Below are positions 26,149 through 34,595 of a stretch of DNA of 64,000 nt, piece after piece (the stretch's first letter is position 1; each line of letters begins with the position of its first letter). Where the stretch lies: positions 124,001-188,000 of the forward strand of contig NZ_ATZE01000009.1 of assembly GCF_000428045.1 (NCBI RefSeq). Direction: 5' to 3'. The notes under the pieces are model-generated. The model ran no database searches. It was not told where the DNA came from and saw only the letters and a program-made list of their open reading frames with translations. Made by a program: the position numbers and the translations under genes. Source of the DNA: Sedimenticola selenatireducens DSM 17993. Its GTDB lineage: Bacteria > Pseudomonadota > Gammaproteobacteria > Chromatiales > Chromatiaceae.

Positions 26149-26952
26149 CTAGCGGCGTCGCTTGAGGGTCTGCAGGGAGAAGAAGGACGTTTCCAGCGGT
26201 ACACCGAAGGTAATCTCCTGGTAGACGATCACCGTCGATTCTTCCGGCTTGTCTTCCGGTTGCAGACGCATACGCATGGGAATGGTGCGGCCATCGATCA
26301 ATTGTGTCTGATCCATGCTCATGGTGCGAATCAACAGACCCTCTTCGTCATAGTAGAGCGCCTTGTAGGGGGCCAGGGAGGTCTGCTCGATCATCATCAT
26401 CACCTTGCCCCAGACCACGGCGGCATCCGGTTTGGGTATGAAGGTCAACTCATAGATCTGTTGCCCGTCGCGTTCGCCCTCGAAACTGATGCTGGCATCG
26501 TAATCGTCTTCAAAGGTGCTCTCCTTGACCAGGTCATCGTTGGTGAAGTGGCTGCCCATCCAGGAGCCGGACATCATGCTGGAGGGGACCTTGGTGACCC
26601 GGTTGATCTTCGGCAGGTAGTTCCAGATGTTGTCCTCCACTTTCAGGGTGGCGATGCCGCGGTCCTTGACCGGTTCACGGATGATCACCAGCGAGTAATC
26701 CTTCCCCCGTGACCAGGCCTCCATGGTCATGGTGCGCTCGTAGCGCTCGGTCCTGACCGCCATGGACATGGTTGCCTGGGAGGTCTCGCCACGCCATAGC
26801 CGGTCAATGTGCCGGATCAGTTCATCCACCTCGATGGCCGTTGCCGGGGTGGCTGTAAAAATGAATAGCAGTAGTATGAAGGTCCGGAGCAGGCTCCGGT
26901 GCTTCACCGGGTGAATTCGGCCGACCCGATGGTAGTGCATGAGCTTAATCAT
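26149..26952 (-). CDS. LolA-like outer-membrane lipoprotein-sorting protein
   Basis: A 267-residue exported protein: a signal peptide (LLRTFILLLFIFTATPATA) and then the LolA-like fold of the 'outer membrane lipoprotein-sorting protein' family, with IWNYLPKINRVTKVPSSMM near 125-143 and MSGSWMGSHFTNDDL near 145-160. Such proteins ferry a lipid or lipoprotein in the periplasm. First gene of the operon, followed by permeases, ATPase and barrel. An AGAGGTG ribosome site precedes ATG 26952. Confidence 0.85.
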   Translation of the reverse strand: MIKLMHYHRVGRIHPVKHRSLLRTFILLLFIFTATPATAIEVDELIRHIDRLWRGETSQATMSMAVRTERYERTMTMEAWSRGKDYSLVIIREPVKDRGIATLKVEDNIWNYLPKINRVTKVPSSMMSGSWMGSHFTNDDLVKESTFEDDYDASISFEGERDGQQIYELTFIPKPDAAVVWGKVMMMIEQTSLAPYKALYYDEEGLLIRTMSMDQTQLIDGRTIPMRMRLQPEDKPEESTVIVYQEITFGVPLETSFFSLQTLKRRR

Positions 26953-27271
26953 TGTCGCATCACCTCTTTACAAAATGGACGGGGACGTTCATCGCCGGTG
27001 AATTGCGCCTATCCGCGTGGTAAACGGAAGTGTTGCCGCCCCTGATTATCTCCATGCCATCATACTGTCTGTTGATTCCTGAGCATAATAGATGACCGGA
27101 ATTAATCCCGACTAATCAAAATCTGCAGATTTCCAGGCTACACTGCGGCTTTTGATATATTTTATGGCGGTCTACCGGTGACTGTCCGAGCCAAAGCAAT
27201 AACAGCTTGAATGGATAAACCGACCAGCCTGGGCTACTGTTTCATAGGTATTGAAAGGAGAGGGGGAATCA
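26953..27271. promoter_or_regulatory. Divergent intergenic region, LolA-like operon / LpxR-like gene
   Basis: About 319 bases between divergent genes, which must hold promoters for both. AT-rich stretches such as TTTTGATATATTTTATGG occur near 27150-27167, but I cannot place -35/-10 pairs with confidence. No gene or RNA recognised. Confidence 0.3.
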
Positions 27272-28339
27272 GTGAGAAACGTGCCAAAGATGCCTGTTGG
27301 ACTATCCGGGAGCGGGATTGTATTCCGACTGATTTATCTGATGACCCTGGTATTTATCGGTTTGGTGTCATCTGGCGCAGAAGCCGCCACGCCTCTTGAA
27401 AAACTGAAAGATGGCGGTTTCTGGAGTATCCAGTTCGAGAATGATCTCTGGGGCAGTGGTGATGACCGGTTTTACAGTCATGGCACCGAGATCTCCTATC
27501 TCTCCCTGAAGCGTCCTCCGGGCTGGTTGACCCGGCTGGGTCAGGGACTGCCTTTCTTCCACACTGGTGATGTCAGTGCCGTGCAGTATTCCGTCGGTCA
27601 GAAGATCTTCACCCCGCAGGATACCGAGCGCAGTACATTGATCACCGACGACCGGCCATACGCCGGCTGGCTGTACGGTAGTGCCAACCTGATGTCTCGC
27701 TATGTGGATGAACCCAATCTGCAGGTGGGTAACATACTGGGCATCACCGTGGGCATCGTCGGACCCAGTTCCCAGGCAGAAGATATTCAGCGGGGATTTC
27801 ATGACCTGATCGGCGTTGATAAACCCAACGGTTGGGACAATCAGCTCCAGGATGAACTCGGGATTCTGCTGACCTACACCCGCCGCTGGCAATATTTCCA
27901 CCCAGTGGGTGGCGGCCTGGAGTTTGAAACCTCACCCCATCTGGTGGGCACCCTGGGTAATGTCTATACCTATGCCGGTGGTGGCATGATGCTGCGTCTG
28001 GGCAAGGGACTGCGCAACGATATCGCGCCGCCGAATATTCGACCCGGTTTCCCCGGGGTTCCCTACATCCGGCCGTCTGACAAGGCCAACTGGTACTTTT
28101 TTGCCGGGGTCGAGGGGCGTGCCGTGGCCCGAAACATCTTCCTTGATGGCAACACATTCAGGGAAAGCCACAGTGTGAACAAAAAACCTTTGGTGGCCGA
28201 TGTGCAGTTTGGTTTCGCCTATCATATCCAGAATATCCGCTTTGCCATCAGCAATGTCTGGCGCAGCCGGGAGTTCAAGGGACAGGACGATAACGTACAG
28301 TTCGGGGCCATCAATGTATCATTTTTTGTACCGTACTGA
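27272..28339 (+). CDS. LpxR-family lipid A 3'-O-deacylase-like outer-membrane protein
   Basis: A 355-residue protein with a signal sequence (LMTLVFIGLVSSGAEA) and the DUF2219/LpxR pattern: FENDLWGSGDDRFYSHGTEISYLS, FTPQDTERSTLITDDRPYAGWLYGS near 115-140, and a barrel ending NVSFFVPY. LpxR removes the 3'-acyloxyacyl group of lipid A in the outer membrane; the N-D-x-T/S-x2-Y-S-G-like site is here NDLWGSGDDRFYSHG. GTG 27272 is chosen because a GGAGAGGGGG tract precedes it; ATG 27290 is possible. Confidence 0.8.
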   Translation: MRNVPKMPVGLSGSGIVFRLIYLMTLVFIGLVSSGAEAATPLEKLKDGGFWSIQFENDLWGSGDDRFYSHGTEISYLSLKRPPGWLTRLGQGLPFFHTGDVSAVQYSVGQKIFTPQDTERSTLITDDRPYAGWLYGSANLMSRYVDEPNLQVGNILGITVGIVGPSSQAEDIQRGFHDLIGVDKPNGWDNQLQDELGILLTYTRRWQYFHPVGGGLEFETSPHLVGTLGNVYTYAGGGMMLRLGKGLRNDIAPPNIRPGFPGVPYIRPSDKANWYFFAGVEGRAVARNIFLDGNTFRESHSVNKKPLVADVQFGFAYHIQNIRFAISNVWRSREFKGQDDNVQFGAINVSFFVPY

Positions 28340-28389
28340 ATGGGACTCTGTCCGGGCTACCCATTGCAGAGGTGACAGCTTAATCCTTG

Positions 28390-28767
28390 TCAGCTATTCA
28401 ACCAGTTGCAAGCCTCCTGCTCATTGTCAAATACCCGGGCTTGAAAGCCTTTTTTGACTGCCATGGTTTCGCTGAACAGCACGGCCTTGTGACTCTTGGG
28501 GTCCAGGTTAACGTAGGCCATTTTCCACTCCTTCGGAATCCCCAGCTGCTCCAGGGCAGTTACCACCTGGAAGTTTGCAAAAGGTGGATAGGCTCCCGTG
28601 AGGTGGGAGACCAGCATGATCCGGGTGTATCCGGCCTCCCTGCATTTCATGGCCACTCTGTCCACAATAGCCCTGCCGTTTTTGACCGGATCACCTGTGG
28701 TTCTGTCTCCTCTCCCCTCTACTCGAAGATAGCCATCCCTTTCCTGAAAAGTGAGCGAATAAGGCAC
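28390..28767 (-). CDS. Small STAS/SpoIIAA-like protein
   Basis: A 125-residue cytoplasmic protein. Its plan, an N-terminal strand pair, RIMLVSHLTGAYPP near residues 49-62, KMAYVNLDPKSHKAVLFSETMAVKKGF near 81-107 and a C-terminal DNEQEACNWL, resembles STAS/SpoIIAA-like proteins of unknown function. It starts with GTG 28767 after a strong AGGAGGAG. No operon partner is evident. Confidence 0.65.
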   Translation of the reverse strand: MPYSLTFQERDGYLRVEGRGDRTTGDPVKNGRAIVDRVAMKCREAGYTRIMLVSHLTGAYPPFANFQVVTALEQLGIPKEWKMAYVNLDPKSHKAVLFSETMAVKKGFQARVFDNEQEACNWLNS

Positions 28768-28885
28768 GATTCACTCCTCCTGAGTCTATTGCTTTCATGA
28801 TTCTCTATAGTTGAGAATAGCTGAATAATAAACAACAGTCTGGTTGGGTGTTTATCAGGATTACTGGCGGACAGGAGGCGTGACA

Positions 28886-29548
28886 TCACCGGGTGATGAG
28901 GCGAATCAGGTCCTGAGCCATGGCCTCAACTTCGTGTGGCGCACCAAACAAGGCCTGGAATTCACCTGCTGGATTGGTCAGGATAACGCTGGTGGAGTGG
29001 TCCATGAGATAGCCCATGCCGCTCTGTTCAGTATCCACGCGGGCGTACAGTACACCCAGTTGTCCGGTGAGTTTATCCAGCGCCTGCCTGTCTCCGGTAA
29101 CACCGAGAAATGCGCTGTCGAAATAGGGCACATAGCTGGCGAGTACGGTTTGTGTGTCCCGTTCCGGATCGATGGTAATAAAGGCGGTTTTAATTTCTGC
29201 GTTGAGCGATTCCTGTCGCATCCGGTCAGCCAGTCGTGCCAACATGGCCAGCGTGGTTGGACAGATATCGGGACAATGGGTATAGCCAAACGAAAGGAGA
29301 TGCCAGCTGCCCTTGATCGATTCCTGGGAAAACTCGCCACCGTTGTGGTCTGTCAGGCGGAAGGGGGTCAATGGGCGAGGATCAGGGATCAGCGTACCGC
29401 TGATCAGAGGGGTGGATTGAGTACTTTCCAATGGCTCGTTGGCCTGCCTGAGTATTAGGTTGAAACTGACGCCGAAAACAATCATGAATACGGCGACTGG
29501 AATCAACCAGCGTCGTCTGGGTTTGTGGTCTGTTGATTGTTGCATCAT
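28886..29548 (-). CDS. SCO1/SenC-family copper chaperone of cytochrome oxidase
   Basis: A 220-residue membrane-anchored thioredoxin-fold protein: one N-terminal helix (residues about 14-32) and the copper-binding motif THCPDICPTT (Cys92, Cys96) with the partner histidine in MDHSTSVILTNP. SCO proteins deliver copper to the CuA site of subunit II. It follows ctaA by ten bases and belongs to the oxidase assembly set. Confidence 0.93.
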   Translation of the reverse strand: MMQQSTDHKPRRRWLIPVAVFMIVFGVSFNLILRQANEPLESTQSTPLISGTLIPDPRPLTPFRLTDHNGGEFSQESIKGSWHLLSFGYTHCPDICPTTLAMLARLADRMRQESLNAEIKTAFITIDPERDTQTVLASYVPYFDSAFLGVTGDRQALDKLTGQLGVLYARVDTEQSGMGYLMDHSTSVILTNPAGEFQALFGAPHEVEAMAQDLIRLITR

Positions 29549-29558
29549 GGACTCTGCC

Positions 29559-30581
29559 TCATTCCATCCGGTAGGCGCGTTTCAATTGCCAGTTCAGTGT
29601 CAGTAGCGTCAGCAGCAGCAGCACGGCAATTCCATTATGCGCGGCCGCTACCGGTAGTGGTAGATGACTCACTGCATTGGTAATACCCAGCCCCAGTTGC
29701 AATATCAGCAATATACCCACGGCCCAGGCGAGTTGCCGGGTGATAACCGACCTGCCGGTGCGGCAGAGGTAAATGCTGAGGAACAACAGGTAAGCTGCCG
29801 TTATCAACGCACCAATACGGTGAGTCATGTGAATGGCGGTGCGTGCCTCCGCGCTGAGAATCCCGTATTCGTAGTTGATCCCGGTCCCATGCCAGAGGGT
29901 GAACGCCTGGCTGAAATCCATGTTCGGCCACCAGCTGCCGGAGTGGCAGGTGGGGAACTCGGTACAGCCGATGGTGGCATAGTTGGTGCTGGTCCAGCCA
30001 CCCAGGAGGATCTGTAGCAGCAGGACAACCAGGCCGATCCTGGAAAACCACAGCAGCCGGCCGGCGCGGCTGACAACATAACGATTGAGTGTTGGGCTGT
30101 ACAGGCGCAGGGTCAGAGTCCAGAGCAGGGCCGCGACGATAAAACCACCCAGCAGATGAGAGGTGACGATGGCCGGCTTAACCAGTAGAGTGACAGTCCA
30201 CATGCCCAGCACGGCCTGCAGGGCAACGACCAGTACCAGGAGCCAGATCAGTAGATGGGGTTGCCCGGTCAGGTTTCGATTACGGATTGATAACACTGCC
30301 AGAAACAAAGTCGCCAATCCCAACACTCCGGCCAGATAGCGATGTACCATCTCTTTCCAGGCCTTCTCTACCTCAACCGGATGTGCAGGGTAGGCGCTGT
30401 TGGCAGAGGCGATTTGCACTTCACTGGTAGGGGCGATGAGATTGCCGTAACAGCCTGGCCAGTCAGGGCAGCCGAGCCCCGCGTCGGAGAGCCGGACATA
30501 GGCCCCCAGTACGATAACCAGCAGTGCCAGCAGGGTGACGGTCAGGGCAAACCGGGCATGTGTCAGTGAGATATTCTGCAT
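29559..30581 (-). CDS. ctaA: Haem A synthase (CtaA/Cox15)
   Basis: A 340-residue protein with about eight membrane helices. Typical motifs are GAYVRLSDAGLGCPDWPGCYG near residues 27-47, EMVHRYLAGVLG near 77-88 and HMTHRIGA near 240-247, whose histidines bind haem. It converts haem O to haem A for the aa3 oxidase encoded nearby. The start at 30581 is the family N-terminus (MQNISLTHARF); longer in-frame forms extend over the divergent gene start. Confidence 0.92.
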   Translation of the reverse strand: MQNISLTHARFALTVTLLALLVIVLGAYVRLSDAGLGCPDWPGCYGNLIAPTSEVQIASANSAYPAHPVEVEKAWKEMVHRYLAGVLGLATLFLAVLSIRNRNLTGQPHLLIWLLVLVVALQAVLGMWTVTLLVKPAIVTSHLLGGFIVAALLWTLTLRLYSPTLNRYVVSRAGRLLWFSRIGLVVLLLQILLGGWTSTNYATIGCTEFPTCHSGSWWPNMDFSQAFTLWHGTGINYEYGILSAEARTAIHMTHRIGALITAAYLLFLSIYLCRTGRSVITRQLAWAVGILLILQLGLGITNAVSHLPLPVAAAHNGIAVLLLLTLLTLNWQLKRAYRME

Positions 30582-30655
30582 CGCAATGCTTGTTGTCCGG
30601 GGTCTGATAAGGTTATTGATGAGTTGTTTATATAGATCAAAGAGGTGGGATACAA

Positions 30656-32053
30656 GTGCTTGAACCATTGAGTCCGACACAGCAGTATGAAGCGCGGCGC
30701 TGGCTGCAACTGGGGGTGTTGGCACTGGCCATTGCCGGGCTGTTCGCCATTCTGCTGGTGCTCTCCCGTTCTCCCGGTATGGAACGCTTTTTCCCCTGGA
30801 TCGATTTTTTTCGCACCGCACTGGTGGTGCATGTGGATCAGTCGGTGTTGATCTGGTCCCTCGCCATGGCCGGTGTGATCTGGTCCCTGGCCGGTGTGCC
30901 GCAGGGACCAGTCGGGTTGAGGCGTCTCGCGTTGGGACTGACCCTGACAGGTACCCTGGGTATCGCGCTTTCTGCCTTCATTGGTGAGGGTATGCCGCTG
31001 ATGAATAACTATGTCCCGGTTCTGCAGCGGCCGCTGTTCTTTATCAGCCTGGGTCTGGTGGGCATCGGTGTGGCTCTGCGCCTGGCACTGCTGCTGTTGC
31101 GGATTCGACCGGCCGACCTGTCTGCTGATCAGACCGGTCTGGTGAATGTTGTCGCCCTGACCGTCGCGGTGGCCTGTGCCATGGCGATAGGGGTGCTGCT
31201 CTACACCTGGTTGCATCTGCCTGCCGAGCTGGATGGTGTTGCCTACTACGAGTATCTGTTCTGGGGCGCGGGGCATGTGCTGCAGTTTGCCTATACCCAG
31301 ATGCTGCTGCTGGCCTGGCTGCTGTTGCTGGCGGCTGGCGGCGTGCGTATCCCGTTGTCGCCGCGCCTGCTGAATGGTCTGCTGTTGCTGGGGCTGTTGC
31401 CGATACTCTGGACCTTTGTCATCTATCTGAATCACGCGCCGGTATCGGCCGGCATGCGCATCGCCCACACCCGCCTGATGCAGTATGGCGGCGGCATTCC
31501 CGCCATCCCGGTTGGTCTGCTGGTGCTGTATGCGCTGTTCAAAAACCGCCAGGCGGCGGCTCCGGCGCAAAGTCCGTTGCGTCTGGCGCTCTGGTTCTCG
31601 TTGCTGCTGTTTGCCTCCGGCGGTTTGCTGGCCATGCTGATTCGCGGCGTGAATACAGTGATACCGGCCCATTATCACGGCTCCATTGTGGGTGTGACTC
31701 TGGCCCTGATGGGGTTTGCCTACCTGCTGCTGCCGGCCCTGGGTTATGCCAGGGTGGAAGGCCGGCTGGCCACGGCTCAACCGATTGTCTATGGAGTGGG
31801 GCAGATGCTGCATATCGGTGGTCTGGCATTCTCCGGGTTTCTGGGTGTTCAGCGAAAAACCGCGGGTGCCGCGCAAGGGCTGGAGAGTATCCAGGCCAAG
31901 CTGGCCATGGGCGTTGTGGGTATCGGCGGATTGCTGGCAGTTATTGGTGGCATTCTGTTTGTCTGGATCATGTTGCGCGCCTTCTGGGAAGGTCCCGATG
32001 TGCAGACACTGGATGATCAGGCGCCCAGTCCCGGCAGCAGCAGGAGCAGATAA
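30656..32053 (+). CDS. Orphan haem-copper-oxidase subunit I-like protein
   Basis: A 465-residue membrane protein with about twelve helices. His59 (VVHVDQSV), His207 (WGAGHVLQF), and the pair His339/His341 (IPAHYHGSIVG) match the low-spin haem and active-site helices of haem-copper oxidases. The usual adjacent His-His of CuB is not seen; only His260 (YLNHAP) and His271 are near. It looks like a cbb3/NorB-like relative without a partner subunit. It is the only plus-strand gene among the oxidase assembly genes and overlaps cyoE by 37 bases at the 3' ends. GTG start after AGAGGTGGG. Function unknown. Confidence 0.75.
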   Translation: MLEPLSPTQQYEARRWLQLGVLALAIAGLFAILLVLSRSPGMERFFPWIDFFRTALVVHVDQSVLIWSLAMAGVIWSLAGVPQGPVGLRRLALGLTLTGTLGIALSAFIGEGMPLMNNYVPVLQRPLFFISLGLVGIGVALRLALLLLRIRPADLSADQTGLVNVVALTVAVACAMAIGVLLYTWLHLPAELDGVAYYEYLFWGAGHVLQFAYTQMLLLAWLLLLAAGGVRIPLSPRLLNGLLLLGLLPILWTFVIYLNHAPVSAGMRIAHTRLMQYGGGIPAIPVGLLVLYALFKNRQAAAPAQSPLRLALWFSLLLFASGGLLAMLIRGVNTVIPAHYHGSIVGVTLALMGFAYLLLPALGYARVEGRLATAQPIVYGVGQMLHIGGLAFSGFLGVQRKTAGAAQGLESIQAKLAMGVVGIGGLLAVIGGILFVWIMLRAFWEGPDVQTLDDQAPSPGSSRSR

Positions 32054-32940
32054 TGATCTACCAGTAGCAGCACGAACAGCAGGCTCAGATAGACAATGGA
32101 GTAGCCGAACGTCTTCATGGCATGCTGATTGTCATCGCTGCGCCAGAGTACAAAGGCGTGATAAACGAATCCCACCCCCAGTGCAAAGGCGCCCGCCAGA
32201 TAGAGATAGCCACTCATGTGGATCACGAACGGCATCAGTGAAACGGCCAGCAGCATCAGGCTGTAAAGCAGTATCTGTTGTTTGGTGAAGTCGACGCCGT
32301 GGGTCACCGGCAGCATCGGAATACTGGCGCGGGCATACTCCTGTCGGCGGTGGATGGCGAGCGGCCAGAAGTGGGGCGGTGTCCAGATAAATACAATCAG
32401 CAGTAGCAGAAACGCCTCCAGCGGCACGCTGTTGGTAATGGCGCACCAGCCAAGCAGGGGCGGCGCGGCACCGGCCAGGCCACCCCAGACGATATTTTGC
32501 GGGGTGGTCCGCTTCAGGTAGAGTGTGTAGATGAAGGCGTAGCCGATCAGGGCCAGAAAGGTAAGTCCCGCGGTCAGCAGATTTACCTGGGTGGCCAGCA
32601 TCAGCATGGAAATTATCCCCAGCAGCAACGCGAAACCGACTGCGTGGCGCGTATCCATCCGGCCACTGGGGATGGGGCGTCGACTGGTTCGCTCCATCAG
32701 TGCATCGATACGCTGGTCGAGGATGTGATTGATCACCGCGCCGCAGGCGGCTGCCAGCGAAATTCCGGCCAGCCCGAACAGCAGCAGTTTCAGCGGCACC
32801 GCACCGGGGGTTGACAGGAGCATCCCCACCAGGGCGGTAAAGGCGATCAACAGAACCACCTTGGGCTTGGTCATCTCATAATAACGGCGCCAGGTGATGG
32901 TGCCCTGGTTCAGGATTGATAGTTCACCCGTCGTGGCCAT
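32017..32940 (-). CDS. cyoE: Protohaem IX farnesyltransferase (haem O synthase)
   Basis: A 307-residue UbiA-family membrane enzyme with NHILDQRIDALMERTSRRP near 70-88 (the aspartate-rich prenyl diphosphate site), LYLKRTTPQNIVWGGLAGAAPP near 143-164 and FIWTPPHFWPLA. It makes haem O, substrate of the ctaA product. A good CAGGAG precedes ATG 32940, which is within the end of the SCO-like gene (17-base overlap). Confidence 0.95.
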   Translation of the reverse strand: MATTGELSILNQGTITWRRYYEMTKPKVVLLIAFTALVGMLLSTPGAVPLKLLLFGLAGISLAAACGAVINHILDQRIDALMERTSRRPIPSGRMDTRHAVGFALLLGIISMLMLATQVNLLTAGLTFLALIGYAFIYTLYLKRTTPQNIVWGGLAGAAPPLLGWCAITNSVPLEAFLLLLIVFIWTPPHFWPLAIHRRQEYARASIPMLPVTHGVDFTKQQILLYSLMLLAVSLMPFVIHMSGYLYLAGAFALGVGFVYHAFVLWRSDDNQHAMKTFGYSIVYLSLLFVLLLVDHYLLLLLPGLGA

Positions 32941-33556
32941 TGTTTACTCCTGTTGTCCAGTTGCGAGACGCCTTGAGCAGCGTCTCGAGATCTTTAAGGA
33001 TGTCTTTCTTCGGGCTGCTCGCGGTGTAACCCATCATCAGCATGCCATTGGGATCCGCCAGGTAAGTAGCCCTGCCCGGATCGATGCCGGAAACTGAAAA
33101 GAGTCTCTCGAACTCTGTTAGTTGATCCGGGTCCAGGTAAAGGATGTTCAGGTCTTCGGCGTGTGTGTCCGATGTGTCGGTAAAGAGTTCGGCCACGGGC
33201 GCTTCCTGAATCAGCAGCTGCTCAACCCGTATCCGCTCCGCGCCGACTGCTCGCCTTATCTGTCGCAGTGCCTGTAACTGTTGCCGGCAGTCGTCAGCAC
33301 AGACACCGCGATTGCGGGAGATCAGAAGCCAGCGACCGGAGAGGGTACTCCAGTCAAAATTCCGGTTATTGCCATCCTTCAGGTGCAGTGACTGCAATGG
33401 TCTGGGGGGGGATACCAGAGTCCCATTGTTTTTATGTTTGTCCGGCAGCCATTGCGGATTCATGATGTAGAGCCAGCCGGCTGTAGGTGGCAGGCCAAAC
33501 AACAGTATCAGCACCAGAAGTGGTATGTAGGACCGGCCGTTGGTGATGGATTGCAT
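32924..33556 (-). CDS. Membrane-anchored SCO-like protein
   Basis: A 210-residue protein with one N-terminal helix (about residues 10-30) and a thioredoxin-like domain. It keeps a C-x3-C pair (GVCADDC, Cys86 and Cys90), as in SCO proteins, and YLADPNGMLMMGY near the end, but the copper-binding histidine motif is not evident. A cytochrome oxidase assembly role is inferred from its place between SURF1 and cyoE. ATG 33556 follows AAGGAG and overlaps the SURF1 stop (ATGA). Confidence 0.75.
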   Translation of the reverse strand: MQSITNGRSYIPLLVLILLFGLPPTAGWLYIMNPQWLPDKHKNNGTLVSPPRPLQSLHLKDGNNRNFDWSTLSGRWLLISRNRGVCADDCRQQLQALRQIRRAVGAERIRVEQLLIQEAPVAELFTDTSDTHAEDLNILYLDPDQLTEFERLFSVSGIDPGRATYLADPNGMLMMGYTASSPKKDILKDLETLLKASRNWTTGVNNGHDG

Positions 33557-34290
33557 CAGCGGTTCTCCTTTGCTGTTACCAGAGAGGATAGTCGCGTCAG
33601 CGAAAGTCTCAACCAGAGTGCCAGCGATAGCAATCCGAAGGCAAACCACTGTATCGCGTAGCCAAGATGCATCCCCTCGCCAGGTCTGGCGCTGGCCCAG
33701 GCGCGCACAAAGCCGTGCGGGGAGTCAGGTGACTGCAGGATAACAAAGGGAAAGATATCGAGTCCGGACCATGCCCGGTAGTTTTCCAGGGTCAGGAAGG
33801 GCCAGAGGATGGAGTTATGCAGATCAAACTCAAGCTCAATCGCCGGGGGTGAAGGGATGTTGGTTTCGCCGCTCAGGGTGATGGGTCCGGTAGGTGTCTC
33901 GATGGCGGGCGGGTGGTTGTTCACGGCGGCTACCCAGCCCCGGTTCACCAGCAGATGCCGGTTGCTGCCCTGGAGGCGCAGCGGTGTGATGACATGATAA
34001 CCCGGCTTGCCGAGATGCTTGCGATTGGTGATCAACAACTGCCCGGCCGGGACAAATTGGCCGCTGACCGAGAGCGTGCGAAACTCAATCTCTTCTGCCG
34101 TTAGCGGTTGTTCCGACACGATCAGGGGTGGGAGCTTGCGCCGTGTTTCCATGGTGTTGGCAGTGGTGCGTTTCTGCTGGGCGCGATCCAGTTGCCAGAA
34201 ACCGAGCGAGAGAAACAGCGGTAGCAGGATCAACAGCAGAAACAGTGTTGGAATCGGACGCGGTTGAAACTGCAATGTCGAGATCTGCAT
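33556..34290 (-). CDS. SURF1-family cytochrome oxidase assembly protein
   Basis: A 244-residue protein with two helices (about 14-32 and 215-233) bracketing a periplasmic domain. Motifs are LSLGFWQLDRAQQKR near 28-42, GKPGYHVITPLRL near 94-106, LLVNRGWVA near 112-120 and the C-terminal HLGYAIQWFAFG. SURF1 helps haem A insertion in subunit I. It is divergent from the DUF2909 gene. Confidence 0.92.
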   Translation of the reverse strand: MQISTLQFQPRPIPTLFLLLILLPLFLSLGFWQLDRAQQKRTTANTMETRRKLPPLIVSEQPLTAEEIEFRTLSVSGQFVPAGQLLITNRKHLGKPGYHVITPLRLQGSNRHLLVNRGWVAAVNNHPPAIETPTGPITLSGETNIPSPPAIELEFDLHNSILWPFLTLENYRAWSGLDIFPFVILQSPDSPHGFVRAWASARPGEGMHLGYAIQWFAFGLLSLALWLRLSLTRLSSLVTAKENR

Positions 34291-34369
34291 GGCGGTCTAT
34301 AGTATGTGCATGGGCATGCGCTGTTGTTTCTCGCCTCCGGTTAATTCCCATGGGAGAAGGGAGGACGTC

Positions 34370-34585
34370 GTGGATATTTTTATCAAACTGCCGGTCATTC
34401 TGGTTCTCATTTTTATATTGGTCTCACTCTTTCAGGGTATGTACTACCTTGCCAAGGATGATGGAAAAAACGACAAGACCCGGGTGGTCAAGGCGCTGAC
34501 CGTTCGTATTGTGCTCTCTTTCGTGCTCTTTTCACTGTTGATCCTGGGTTATCTGACCGGTCTGTTACAGCCGCACGGAATCTGA
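34370..34585 (+). CDS. Twin-transmembrane DUF2909-type protein
   Basis: A 71-residue protein with two helices (residues about 7-26 and 44-64) and a basic, charged loop (KDDGKNDKTRVVK). It matches the small DUF2909 proteins often beside cytochrome oxidase genes. Starts with GTG 34370 after AAGGGAGG; upstream in-frame codons have no such site. It is convergent with subunit III. Role unknown. Confidence 0.8.
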   Translation: MDIFIKLPVILVLIFILVSLFQGMYYLAKDDGKNDKTRVVKALTVRIVLSFVLFSLLILGYLTGLLQPHGI

Positions 34586-34595
34586 TACCGGGCGA

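Noticed and set aside
30563-31876. A 437-codon open frame on the minus strand
   Set aside because: Antisense to the oxidase-like membrane protein; very rich in Gln, His and Arg, as expected for the reverse of a hydrophobic, GC-rich gene.
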